From positions 1 to 64,000 of the forward strand of contig NCSJ02000061.1 in NCBI GenBank assembly GCA_002812745.2: 64,000 nt of DNA, in the 5' to 3' direction. How positions within the stretch are numbered: the stretch's first letter is position 1; each line of letters opens with the position of its first letter. The notes beneath the pieces were generated by a model. That model worked only from the letters and a program-made list of their open reading frames with translations. It was not told the DNA's origin and did not search any database. Of this stretch, positions 37,301 through 48,839 are shown piece by piece. The translations under genes were made by a program, and so were the position numbers. The DNA comes from Scytalidium lignicola. Lineage: Eukaryota > Ascomycota > Leotiomycetes.

Positions 37301-39135
37301 AAGCAGCAGTGACAATGGCAATGTCATCATCTTTCCTCTTTGCCTGCTTGTATGCCTTCACAACCACCAATGCATCTGATGGTGGGATCGGAATACTTAT
37401 TTTAGTAATTACGGAATCGGGAGGAAGGCTAGTTTTACGGTAAGATAAAAAGAACGATTCTAGTGGAAGCGAAAACTCTCCCGCGGACACGCTGTGTGCC
37501 ATAACCTTGGCCCCTGCAGCCATCAGTACTGGGTTCATATCTGAAATTGGTGATGCTGTTGCCAGATTCCCTGCCAGAGATGCGGCATTACGAATCTGTC
37601 TACCAGCAAAGTAACGAAGTTGTTTTCTGCATGCTTCAAGAACGAGTCCTCGTCTACCTAGCTTAGAGTACAAAGCCTTGCACGCATATTCGAGCTCGGT
37701 CAAGGGAGTATTTGCTCCAACGACGAGTTCCGTCATGGATGCCAGCTCCTCCTCGGACTCCGGCACGACCATCTCAGCCAGCTCAGCGATTTCCGAAACG
37801 TAAACAGACACCGCAAACTTGGAGTTTTTGAATCTGATCTCCACTTGAACTTCACTGGCTCCACCAACAAGTTTGATTGTTGGATCTAAGTTTTTGAGAG
37901 CGAGGAGCTGGTCTAGAGTTGTTGGACTGATCCAGATCTTGTTAGAGTTTCCGTAGCAAATTGGGGTTTTCTGAAATTTCCACAACCCTGGCGGAAATAT
38001 TAATTCTGTGGAAGGAGCATATGGTTTGAAATTGGGTAGTGGGCTTTCCTTCACACCCTTGAGAGGGCCTGATCTCACTGTCTTTCCATTTTCAGTTCCT
38101 ATGATCTCAGTCTCTAGCTCAACCCTTTGACTACTATTCGACGACACCTCTTCAGATGCAGATGCAGAGTCTGATGTATCCTGAGCTGTACCATCGGAAG
38201 ATTCTCCACCAACGCACTTCGATACATTAGGATTGTCTCTGCAGCAACCTCCTGGTCTACCACAGGAGATGGCTGACTTCTTAAGGACATCATCGGGGAT
38301 AGCTTCGGACCTGTAAGGAACATTCTGCCCATGCTCGTCGACGGCAGTATCTGTTATCGTATCCGAAGACGTTTCTCCCAGCTGCCCTTTCAAGTCCTCC
38401 GTTATAAAAGTTTTTGCCGCAGCTAAGATAGGCTTATAACCTGTGCACCGACAAAGGTTTCCATCCAAATGACCCTCGAGTTCGATATCATTTGCCGAAA
38501 TCTTGAAGGTTCTGGAGACTGGATCATAGGCGTTCCTGATTAGGGCGTAAAGAGAGAGGACAATTCCTGGAGTACAAAAACCACACCTGGGTATCAAGCA
38601 GTCAGCAAGCAGATCCGATTTTAATTTTGGGTCCCAGGCTTTTGAAATTAAATTAAAGTACGCACTGTGACCCATGGAGTTTTGCAATTCTTTCCTGCAA
38701 TGGGTGAGGGTTGCTTATACTGCCGAGGCCCTCCACAGTGATTAGGTGCTTCCCAACCACTACAATGCTGTCAACAAAATATACTTAAAATAAGTTTAGG
38801 GCGGTCTTCCAACCTCCTACTAAGGGAAATAAGCAGGCATTCACAGCCACATGCTTTATTCTTCCCTTGTTTCTTCTGTCAATGGTTTGCAGGACTACCG
38901 TGCATGCACCACATCCTCCCTCACCGCACCCCAGCTTGGTACCTTTGCTTCCATGTCGCGATCTGATAAAGTCCAAAAGAGTCCACTCCGGATTTGGATT
39001 TTGCAGTTCGACTTTTTCACCATTCATGTAAAAGTGTAGAGTAGATTCAGTAAATTCCGACTCAATCAAGGCCTGAAGTTTTTCAAAGGCGGGCGGTACA
39101 ACCGCCACCTTGCGAGGCGTAAATGGCAGCGCCAT
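34351..39135 (-). CDS. hxnS: Molybdenum hydroxylase of the xanthine dehydrogenase family (nicotinate hydroxylase type)
   Basis: Six exons (39135-38814, 38759-38666, 38586-36014, 35950-35918, 35777-35304, 35246-34351) give 1463 residues. N-terminal [2Fe-2S]: LGCGEGGCGACTV (Cys70, 75, 78). Second cluster: SQCGFCTPG and NLCRCTGYKP. A Ser/Cys-rich linker (CGRPGGCC...) precedes the FAD domain (KLVGGASEVQVE, GRQIRNAASLAGNLATASP). The Mo domain has GGQEHFYLET, GGAFGGKESRS, NTAYRGFGGPQ, GGTEMGQG and catalytic Glu in KGIGEPPVFLGAS. Xanthine dehydrogenase (HxA) and HxnS share all of these, and residues alone did not let me separate them; the surrounding hxn-type genes favour HxnS, which converts nicotinate to 6-hydroxynicotinate. 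The first intron uses GTTGGA...TTGTAG. The 57-nt intron at 35303-35247 is stop-free and in frame, so naive translation inserts 19 false residues. An N (35855) falls in an intron. Confidence 0.88.
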
Positions 39136-40058
39136 CGTTGCAACTCATTTATTACTGGACTATGACGACAGTCACTATTCAAGACGGTTGGGAAAGATGG
39201 GTATAGTCACATTCAGAGTAGTTAGAATACACATAAAATTGAAGCCTAAGCAGGGATTGTAGTAAAACTAGATGCAGAGGCAGAACAATGGAGTACAAGA
39301 GTGAGACGGCGGGCGGTCAGCAGAGGGCTGAGAGAAACATGCCGCAGAACACGTAGCAGGAGAGGAACAGGATGACCTTAGTCACTCGTGATCTGAAATC
39401 TACTGTGCTGCAAGCCAAACGCCATTGCAGTCAACCATAAGTGGGCAATTTCAAATCGTCCAGATCGATTCCTGCTGTGCATTCCTCGCAATGCAAAATC
39501 TTTGGATAACGATGGTTGAGGAGTTGAGAGTGGAGAGCTCACATGCCAACCATGCCCAAGTGTGCATCCGTATCTTTTGCCACCTCCGCAGATTTAGAGA
39601 TTGGCCTTATCAATCTTACTGGTATCACCCATCCTTGCTAAGTATCAAGAGTGGAGGAGGGGCCCGTCCAACTACGACTCTGATTATTCCCAATGCGGCA
39701 ATTCCCAATCCCTCCCGTTTCCCGTGGGTACATCTATCTTTCCAGCAAGCACAGCAAGCGCATACGGTACGTACGTACAATGCAACGAATGAATCTAATG
39801 CCAACGGATCGCAGATCACCGTACTAATTAATCGTCCGATGGTCAGGCTGACCCTTCTCACCTGATCTTACCCATCTTGCCCACTGTTTTTCCCTTATAT
39901 CCGCCTCACAAGTACAGCTCCGAATCCGAACCGGGGCAGCAACCAGCCGGAGACGGAAGGTCAGACACGCATCTATCCAAATTCGCGTATTAACCCAGAT
40001 AGCTTGGTCATTATTAACCTGTCTGTACCTACAAGCGCTGGACTTTATACGTTTGGTG
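39136..40058. promoter_or_regulatory. Divergent promoter region between the hxnS- and hxnV-like genes
   Basis: 923 bp between outward-facing genes. A GATAAG core (CTTATC on plus) is at 39606-39611. Open frames of 60-146 codons here overlap on both strands and match no family. Shared control of the two oxidative steps is plausible but not shown. Confidence 0.4.
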
Positions 40059-42293
40059 ATGAAGCGAACTAGATCACAATCATCTTCTCGAACAATGTCT
40101 CCAAGTGCGCATAACGAGACTTACAAGAATGGCCATGATGTAATTATGAATGGCAGTGGCGGTAATGATGTAGAAAATGTGGTTGTCGTTGGTGCTGGGC
40201 CCGCGGGGTTGATGTTGGCGTACGTCAGAGCTACTCCCTACGCATGCGTCGGCTAGACAGAGAGAGTGTTCACTGATGTTTGGTTCNTTTTTTATTTCAT
40301 ATAGATCAAATTTAGCAAGATACGGGATCAAGCCGGTTGTTGTCGATGATCGAAGTGATAAGACTACAACTGGTCGCGCGGATGGTCTACAGCCGAAGAC
40401 TATTGAAACCTTGAAGCAACTCGGGCTGGCAGATTCGTTGATAAGGCAAGGAGTTAAGATATTTGATATTTGCTTTTGGGTACGGGCTATCCCCTTTCTT
40501 AGTCCCTATCTTCTTTTGATTCAGCCTGATTATTAAAACATCTGGCTGCTTAGAACTCTACTCCGACGACACCAATGCATCGCACCCGCCGAGAAGTGCA
40601 TTATCCACCAGAGGTTGATGTGAAAGACCCTTATATTCTACTATGTCATCAGGGTATGATAGAGGATCTCTTCATCGAGGATTTGAGAGAAAGAGGTGTT
40701 GAAGTCACAAGAAGCAGCCCCTTTGATCACTACACGGGATCTAATTTCAAAGAGCCGCTTGAAATCGTCTGTAATGATACCATCAGTGGCTCACAAAAAG
40801 TTTTGCAAGCAAAGTATTTAGTAGGCTGTGATGGTGCCAGGTCGAAAGTTAGGAGTAGCATCCCTGGGGCGGTAATGCTTGGTGATGTCGCTCGCGCCCC
40901 GTGGGGTGTTCTAGATGGTATTTGACCAATTTAATATACATGACTTGAATCACCACTAACGGTAAGGAACTTTATAGGGGTTATTGAGACAGATTTCCCT
41001 GATCTTTGGAGTAAAGTGATAATTCATTCAGAAGAGGAGGGGACAATACTGTGCATCCCAAGAGAGAGAAACATGACGAGATTATATATTGAACTTAATG
41101 CCGGGATGCATGAAATGTTATCATCAGAAGCTGCAAGTCAGGAGTTTGTGATGAAGAAAGCACAGGAAATTATAGCTCCTTTCTCCTTAACCTGGAAAAG
41201 CGTTGGTAAGTTAACGGCGCACCTAGCTGGTTGTGTTATCTAACAAATCATATTTTAGAATGGTTCAGCGTCTATAAAGTTGGTCAACGGGTGGCCAACC
41301 GCTTCACTGATGATATTGATAGGGTGTTTATCACAGGAGATGTAGGTTGATGGTTCTATGATTATGTATTATCACTAACTTAGGTCGTAGGCCGCACATA
41401 CACACTCCCCAAAGGCAGCACAAGGCATGAATGTCAGTATGCATGACGCCTTTAATCTCTCTTGGAAATTGAATTTAGCAATCCGTGGCCTTGCTCTTCC
41501 TTCTCTACTTTCTACGTATAGTCACGAACGACGTAAGATTGCTCAAGATCTAATAAACTTCGACTTCGAACACGCCAATGCTTTTGCAGAAGGTGACTCC
41601 AAAGCACTAGCAGCCAACTTTGCTGCCAATATCGCATTTATATCTGGAATCGGTGCCTCGTATGCCCCCAACGTACTTAATATCGAATCACCGAACACGG
41701 GAGGATGCCTCCGATCCGGAGCTCTCTTACTCCAGGCAAGGGTAACACGGTATATCGATGCAAACCCCGTTGATATCCAACTAGATATCCCTATGCTTGG
41801 CCAGTTCCGTGTTTTCTTCTTTACCCGTAATCCTCATGCTTCCTCAGCATTCCTCACTACCGTCTCCTCACACCTCACATCCACAAACTCCGTCCTAGGT
41901 CGTGCTTCACTCGCAGCGTCACATTCCTATACTATTTTAAACACACCAGCTCCAGATTCAGATGGATTCTCACAACCGCAGCGGTACACCGCTGTAAGTA
42001 AGCTCTTTACGCCAGCACTTATCACCACTATTAGCAAAGAGGAGGTTGAGATTGCAGATTTACCCCCTATGCTGAGGGAAAGTCGATGGACATTCTATCT
42101 TGACGATGTACCCGGAGAGAAGCAGACTTGCACTGATAAATGGGTTGGAGGTTGCAGTGAGGATGAAGTAGTGGTAGTTAATGTTAGACCGGATGGCTAT
42201 GTAGGTGCAATTGGAAGGTGGACAAATGGAGAGGCGGCAAAGGCGTGCGATTATTTAGATGCGTATTATGGAGGGTTCTTGGTGAGTTCTTGA
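40059..42293 (+). CDS. hxnV: FAD monooxygenase of the phenol 2-monooxygenase type
   Basis: Six exons (40059-40219, 40305-40479, 40554-40917, 40978-41205, 41259-41341, 41391-42293) give 637 residues. Motifs: [13 protein letters not shown] (FAD, split by intron 1), [20 protein letters not shown] (typical of phenol hydroxylases), [13 protein letters not shown] (DG) and [19 protein letters not shown] (GD, joined across intron 5). A C-terminal thioredoxin-like region with little sequence identity follows, as in phenol 2-monooxygenase. These enzymes ortho-hydroxylate phenols. HxnV is placed at hydroxylation of a dihydroxypyridine before ring opening; that role is inferred from synteny. The N at 40287 lies in intron 1. 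The start could also be the in-frame Met at residue 13. Confidence 0.87.
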
Positions 42294-42707
42294 AGAGTTG
42301 ATTTTTGAGAAGAATTTTATCGCATAGAGAATCATAGACCATGTTAAAATGTAGCCAATATTAATTGCCGCATTATTTCAGACGTTTCAAGATAAAAATA
42401 TTGTGAATCACTAATAATTGTACCTCCGTACCATAGTTTGAAACAGTATACTTGTCATTTTATCGTAAATAATCAACCGCTCTTCAAATTACACAAAGTA
42501 GTCCATTATCTAAAATTTGCCAGTTTTCAATAATGATATAAGTTAAAGCGTTATAGAGCTCAAAGTTGACTTTTGTACCCGATACTATTACTAATGTCTC
42601 ATATCGCCCTATATCAAGCAAGCCCCCACCCTCAAAACCCTTCTCACCAGAGGCTCAGTTCAAAATTACTTCTTAACTAACGAAAATCTCTAACATTGTA
42701 CTCCAAG
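42294..42707. other. Intergenic region before the amidase gene
   Basis: 414 bp of mildly AT-rich sequence holding the 3' flank of the hxnV-like gene and the hxnN-like promoter. Nothing else is recognised. Confidence 0.45.
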
Positions 42708-44739
42708 ATGGGCGAAGCACCAGTAAAAGTGACCGTTTCATCCTGGGAAAGGATTGCAGAGTCCAAACAAGCAATACGAGAAGCTGCAGTCGCTCCATAT
42801 CTTCTAGCTGCGAACCCTGCGACTGATCCGATAACGGATATCAACGATGTGGAGGAATTGGCTGAACTTTTAAGTAGTGGAAAATTGAAAGCAGAGGAGG
42901 TTATTCTTGCGTATATCAAAAAGTAGGGCAGTCTAATAACCCTAATACGCCAAATTTAATTAAATATGGAAAATAACTGACAAACTTGCTGTACTCTTCG
43001 TTCAGGGCAGCGGTGGCTCATAAAGCTGTAAGTTACCTCTCATCCACCTCAAAATTTCCCTTCATCCAGAAGAACTCTTAACACAGCCAGACAAACTGCT
43101 TAACAGAAATCTGTTTCGAAGCTGCCATCCAACGAGCTCGTACCCTTGACAAATACTACCAAGATCATGGTAAGACTATTGGACCTCTCCACGGCATCCC
43201 AATTACCTTGAAGGATCAGTTTAATATCAAAGGACTCGATACTACGCTTGGGTATGTCAATATGGCATTCAAGCCTGCTGAAGATGATGCTGTTGTTGTC
43301 AAGATTCTGCAAGATTTAGGCGCGGTGATGATTGCTAAGTCAAATCTGCCACAGAGTATTATGGTACGCGAAATTCCTTTTTTATCTCACAAATCCTTGT
43401 TCATATGGTTAACTGAGTTCATTGATTTATGTGACTTCCGCATATAATAGTTAGGTAATATATACTGATCCTATTTAGTGGTGTGAGACCGAGAATCCAT
43501 TATTCGGCCTAACAACAAATCCTCGAAACGCCAGTTTCACACCTGGTGGATCTACAGGAGGCGAGGGAGCGTTGTTATCATTAAAAGCTTCAATAGTTGG
43601 CTGGGGTACGGATATTGGAGGTTCAATAAGAATTCCGAGCTCCATTAACGGACTTTATGGCTTTAAACCAAGCGTAAGTGCTTGCCCTCTTCTGTCGACT
43701 ACGCTGGGCTGACACCATGCTTCTTACCACAGAGCGCACGTATGCCGTATCAAGGAGTCCCAGTTTCTACAGAGGGTCAAGAGCATGTGCCTTCATCAAT
43801 AGGACCTATGACACGCAGTTTATCATCCATTACTACAATTACTAAAGCAGTAATTAACGCTGAACCATGGCTTCTTGATCCTAAGGTTGTCCCGATCCCC
43901 TGGAGAGATTCAATATATCATGAAGTCCAATCTAGACCTCTGGTAATTGGCATAATAACCGACGATGGCGTTATCAAACCCCATCCACCCATCGAGAGGG
44001 CCTTGAGAGAATTAGCAGCTAAATTGAAAGTTGCGGGCCATGAAGTCATTAATTGGGAGCCGTCACTGAATAAAGAGTGTGTAGCAATCATGGTAAGGGT
44101 TTCAGACATTATCAAGATTAGATATACTCTAATAGCCTATAGGACAAATTCTATACAGCTGATGGAGGCGAGGATATCCGCCGTGCAGTCAAAGCTGGAG
44201 GAGAGCCATTTCTACCTCACGTAGAAGCCCTCATCAACCGCGGCAAACCGATATCAGTATTTGAATACTGGCAACTTAACAAGGAAAAAATTGCTGCACA
44301 AAAAGCATATCTTGATAAATGGAACTCCACGAGAGGCCCTGTCTCTGGACGCGTGGTTGATATTCTTTTGACGCCAACGATGCCACACAGCGCTGTACCG
44401 CATCGGACAACTCGGTAGGTTTCCAAGTTTTAGAATATTTGTGAAAAGGACTTGGTGTTGACGAAAAATTACAGTTGGGTCGGTTATACAAAAGTTTGGA
44501 ATGTGCTTGACTACACTGCTCTTTCCTTCCCTGTAGACACAATATCTATAGAGAAGGACCCAGTTCCTTCACCTCCTTATGAGCCACGAAGTGACCTAGA
44601 TGCTTTCAACTGGAAGTTGTATGACCCGGTAGCAATGAATGGACATCCTGTAGGGTTACAGATTGTGGGACGGAGATTTGACGAAGAGAAAGTTCTAGGT
44701 GCTGCGAAGGTCATTGAAGAGGTGATGAAAAAGTATTGA
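42708..44739 (+). CDS. hxnN: Amidase signature family hydrolase
   Basis: Seven exons (42708-42922, 43006-43027, 43091-43363, 43479-43673, 43733-44092, 44143-44414, 44475-44739) give 533 residues. The second exon is only 22 nt but is needed to keep frame (KAAVAHKA, then TNCLTEI). The Ser-cisSer-Lys triad is present: Lys in PITLKDQFN, Ser in TPGGSTGGEGALL, Ser in GWGTDIGGSIRIPSS. The ending NGHPVGLQIVGRRFDEE is also typical. HxnN is proposed to hydrolyse the last amide of the opened ring, releasing ammonia; here that is inferred from context. Length is normal and no lesion is seen. Confidence 0.88.
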
Positions 44740-44919
44740 TCTCAATCTGCACCTATGGTGGTCTCAACCTTTAAACTGGGGCAGATGCGAGGAACCTTAC
44801 GGAAACTATTTTAGAGCGAGGAATATATTTCCAAGATACATACATCAGTGGCAGATATGGATTTGTCATGGTCTATTATACTCTAGAGATAAGAAATAGA
44901 ATTTAATTTTATCTATCTG

Positions 44920-45792
44920 TTACCACTTTGTGACACCTCCATCTACGCACAAATCTTGTCCGGTCATGTATGAACTAGCGTCACTAGCCAAGAAGACGCA
45001 CCCGGACTTTATATCATCGGGCTCAGCCACTCTTCCATTCATGATTTCATCCTTCCAGCTTTCTAACAGGTGAGGAAACGGCGCAGTCATTTCCGTCCTT
45101 ACATATCCAGGAGAGATGCTATTAACCCGAATTCCCTACATATACTACATGAGTGTTCTATTTCTCTAGCAGAAAAACTTAAGAAATACTCACATATTTA
45201 TTTAATTCTGCCGCGATCGCAGGGCACATCGCTCTAACTGCACCCTTAGTCCCACAATACGCACTGCTCATCTGACTCCTGATCGCCATATAACTGGCAA
45301 TACTAGCTACAAGCACAATACTCCCCTTCTTGGTTCCATTCTGAATCATCATCTTAGCCGCCAACTGTGCTGTATGATACACACCAATTACATTAACTCC
45401 AATTAACTTCTGATGCTCCTCAAAACTGGTATCTAGAAACGCAAGATTGCGATTGATACCGGCACAAGGGACACAGATATCTAGTTTCCCTTCAAAATCC
45501 TTTTTGAACTCGGCGAAGCCCTTTTCAAGGCTCTCTATTGAAGATACGTCGACTGTGTAATGTGCAGTTTTTACACTGTATGTTTTGGAGATTTCGTGGA
45601 ATGCTGGGACTGGCGCGATAACGTCGAAGATAGCTACGTTTGCTCCAGCTTCTGCAAGGCCCTCAGCGAAGGCGAGACCGCAGCCTCGGGCCCCGCCTGT
45701 GACGAGAGCTGTTCTGCCTTTTAGTGAAAACTGTGAGGGTTGTCAGCTTTGAATAAATGTACTGTTGGCAATCATTTAATTACTTTGCTCAT
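44920..45792 (-). CDS. hxnW: Short-chain dehydrogenase/reductase
   Basis: Three exons (45792-45784, 45730-45194, 45135-44920) give 253 residues. The first exon is just nine nucleotides (Met-Ser-Lys), followed by a 53-nt intron with a CTGAC branch point. Cofactor motif: ALVTGGARGCGLA. Catalytic Ser is in VLVASIAS, Tyr and Lys in SAYCGTKGAV (YxxxK), and the end is typical (NSISPGYVRTEM, GQDLCVDGG). This is a classical NAD(P)-dependent SDR. HxnW is assigned a keto-reduction in nicotinate breakdown; the exact substrate here is inferred. It is divergent from the hxnM-like gene across about 520 bp. Confidence 0.85.
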
Positions 45793-46311
45793 AATGACTT
45801 GTTTAAGAAGTTAGAGCAATGAGTAGTGTGAAGATGAGACTCGAAGGGTGGACTTTAGAAGAAAGGAATCTTAGAAATTAAAGCTCGAGTAAGTCGAGCT
45901 GTGCTATAGTTACAGAGTCCAATGGTGGAGCTTTAATTAGTTGGGCTACGTAACTAGAGCTATGTTGCCCGTTATCCAATTACTTATTACCCATAATGGA
46001 ATGCCTTTACCCCAATCCACCGCGAATTAGAACCCCACTCCTGAAGCAAAAGGTGGTGTCCTTGGCCGGGCCCATTGAAGAGGGGCTGGATAAGCTGATA
46101 AGATGGCAAGAAGATATATTCCTGCAGATTGATATCGATATTACCTACATCTGATTGATCAGGTGGAGTCAAAGCTTCCTAACTTCTTCTAGCTCTCGAA
46201 TGTTTTCAATCCATTATCCTCATTTTAAACCTTTACTCTATTTTGCATTTGCGACTCAATTTCGACATTCTATATAGTAGACACCGTTCTTTTATAGGCA
46301 TAGCATACATA
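45793..46311. promoter_or_regulatory. Divergent promoter region between hxnW- and hxnM-like genes
   Basis: 519 bp between two outward-facing start codons. It contains two GATAAG sites in tandem (see 46089-46102). No other gene is seen. Confidence 0.5.
46089..46102 (+). promoter_or_regulatory. Tandem GATA-factor sites
   Basis: GATAAGCTGATAAG: two GATAAG cores separated by two bases. AreA-type nitrogen regulators of fungi bind such HGATAR sites, and close pairs bind best. The position in a divergent promoter of putative nitrogen-catabolic genes makes regulation by nitrogen status likely, but this is inference. Confidence 0.5.
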
Positions 46312-47432
46312 ATGGGCAAGAAGCGCGTACTTTGTGCCTACGGTGTTGATATCGATGCCGTTGCCGGCTGGCTTGGATCATATGGAGGTGAAGATTCAAC
46401 AAGCGATATTTCACGAGGTAATAATTGAGCATTTCCCATGCTTTTAAAATAATAATATTTCTTTTAACATACCTCAATTACAGGTCTTTGGGCTGGAACT
46501 ATTGGGACAAGACGTTTGTTAAAACTGTTTGATAAATATAACATCAAAGCCAGCTGGTTCATCCCAGGACACTCGCTAGAAACCTTTCCAGAAGAATGCG
46601 CCATGGTCCGTGACGCTGGCCATGAGATCGGATTGCATGGATACTCGCATGAGAATCCTTCCGATATGACATTCGAACAACAGAAAGATGTGCTTGACAA
46701 AACTTTCAAACTGCTCACTGAATTCTGCGGGAAGCCACCTCGAGGCAGCGTTGCTCCTTGGTGGGAGACAAGCGAAGCTGGTGCAGAGCTGCTACTTAGT
46801 TATGGCATCGAGTATGACCATAGTATGAGCCACGAGGATTGCCAAATGTATTGGTTGAGGACTGGTGACACATGGACCAAGGTTGACTATTCGAAGAAAG
46901 CTGAGGAATGGATGAAGCCACTAGTGAAGGGAAAAATCTCTGGTCTGGTAGAAATTCCAGGCAGTTGGTATATTGACGATTTACCACCGATGATGTTCAT
47001 TAAGAATTCGGCAAACAGTCATGGCTGGGTTAACCCTCGAGATGTTGAGGACATCTGGAAGGTGAGATTCCCTGTTGCCATTTTTGTTACGCAGAACTAA
47101 ATATACGTGTGTACCTAGGACCATTTTGATTACTTCTACAGAGAGTACGATGAGTTCATTTTCCCTATGACAATCCATCCGGATGTATCTGGACGGCCCC
47201 ATGTTCTGTTGATGCACGAGAGGTGAGACATCTTCATCAAACTTTCAATTATAGCGACCGTAAAGCTGATACATCGTTTTCCTACAGAATCATCGAACAC
47301 ATCAACAAGCACGAAGGAGTAGAATGGGTGACATTCGAGCAGATGTGTGATGATTTCAAGAGCAAAAATACCCCACCTGCAGGAGCAATGATGCCAGCTC
47401 CGCCAGGAGAGATTCTGAAGAAACAGGCATAG
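46312..47432 (+). CDS. hxnM: Polysaccharide-deacetylase-fold hydrolase (PuuE/cyclic imidase type)
   Basis: Four exons (46312-46417, 46484-47061, 47119-47222, 47288-47432) give 310 residues. NodB-fold metal motifs: the Asp-containing [12 protein letters not shown] at the N-terminus and [13 protein letters not shown] (H-x3-H), then [10 protein letters not shown] and, near the end, [20 protein letters not shown]. There is no signal peptide, unlike chitin deacetylases, which places it with cytosolic allantoinase (PuuE)-like and cyclic imide hydrolases. HxnM is described as opening the hydroxylated glutarimide ring in nicotinate breakdown, which fits. The next enzyme in that scheme, an amidase, is encoded nearby. 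Confidence 0.87.
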
Positions 47433-48156
47433 GAGATTGTTTTTGTACACTGCCATAAAATATTCAAGAATGTTCGATTACATTATATTCCCTAGAATAT
47501 GTTATTGAGTCCTGCACGAACTTTCTTTCTTTTTGATTGATGTCTTGGTAAGCTACGATTTCAACTGAATATTTTGTTCTACTTCTACACGTGTAGAAGA
47601 CCTAATTCGAATTAGTTTATTTCAATAAATTACCTAATTGTATATTACTCTGCCAGCTCTTTGAAATACCGTATTAAGCAGTTCCGAGCTACGAGGTAGC
47701 TACCTACTTACTACAGCTTAGATCAATGAGCCAGGGGCATATCGACAGACCCTTTCCCCCACCTTAAGAGGGGGTTGCAGAAAAGGTAATACAGTACAGT
47801 AGCACTGATCCTGCTGCCCACTCTTGGCAAAGAAATCGCCCGGTGTCACATATCGATACCATGAAGCAATAACAACTCAAATGGAGACAAGATGCAAGCC
47901 ATACCAATCAGCTAACTTCTTCGATGCCTCCCCGGCATTTGCAGACCTTCCAGTCCACCCCCCTAGAATGAGCGGAGCCACGAGGCACCACACAAAGACC
48001 TACCTATCTCAAAGGCTGATAAACGCTTATCATGTGCCATTATTCTAGCACCAGAGTGGCAACCTTTCACAAGAAGCGCCAGTATCAATCAAAGACTGGG
48101 ATCCAGAATATGTCTACAGTATTTTCAACCACCTTCAATTATATCACGTGATTAAA
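47433..48156. other. Intergenic region before the cofactor sulfurase relic
   Basis: 724 bp. One plus-strand frame (47824-48048) has no family likeness. An AT-rich 3' flank is followed by ordinary DNA; nothing else is recognised. Confidence 0.45.
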
Positions 48157-48504
48157 ATGTCCAACAATGACCACTTTTATAACGATAATATCAATGCTAT
48201 TCGAGAAGCTAAATACCCTATGCTCCAAGGCATGTGATACTGAAATGTCCTAAAATGCCATCACGTACTGCACATATGCTGAGACTACACCACAGGAGTG
48301 ATACATCTCGACCATGCCGGCACTACAGTTTATGCGAAGTCACTGGTAGAGAACTTTGCCTCTTCGATGATATCGGGCTTGTATGGTAATCCCCATTCGA
48401 GCTCGGCGTCTTCAATCTCGACTAGCAAGCGGATTGATGGTGTACAACTCCTGGCCCTGCATTTTGTGAAGGCTGATCCAGAAGAATTTGACTTAGTTTT
48501 TGTT

Positions 48505-48839
48505 GCAAATGCTACGGTTACAATCAAGCTGGTTCTTGAGGGCTTCCACGGATGCGAACATAGATTTTGCTATTATTATCACAGAGATTCTCATAGTTTA
48601 GTAAGAATGAAGGAAAGTGCTCTTAAAAGTTGGTATCTTAAATCAGATGAGACAGTTGAAAAATAAATTGTAACTCAGGATGATGATAATAATAACATTA
48701 CAAATAAAGTTCTTAATCTTTTTGCTTATCTAACTTAATCAAATATGACTAAATGTTGATTGTTATTTTTGTAAGCTAGTTAAGTTAAACAGAAGAAAAT
48801 AAATATTTATACTTTTCTTAATATAATAATATTAATATT
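48505..48839 (+). repeat. Tandem duplication, unit 1 (inside the sulfurase relic)
   Basis: Unit 1 aligns with 48840-49174 at a constant offset of 335 bases. Differences between the units are almost all C/T and G/A. Unit 1 is nearly unmutated at its outer (5') end and strongly A/T-converted toward the junction, with in-frame stops from 48664. Confidence 0.88.

Noticed and set aside
45601..45730. Apparent frameshift in the SDR gene
   Set aside because: It came from miscounting one base; recounting gives a continuous 253-residue frame.
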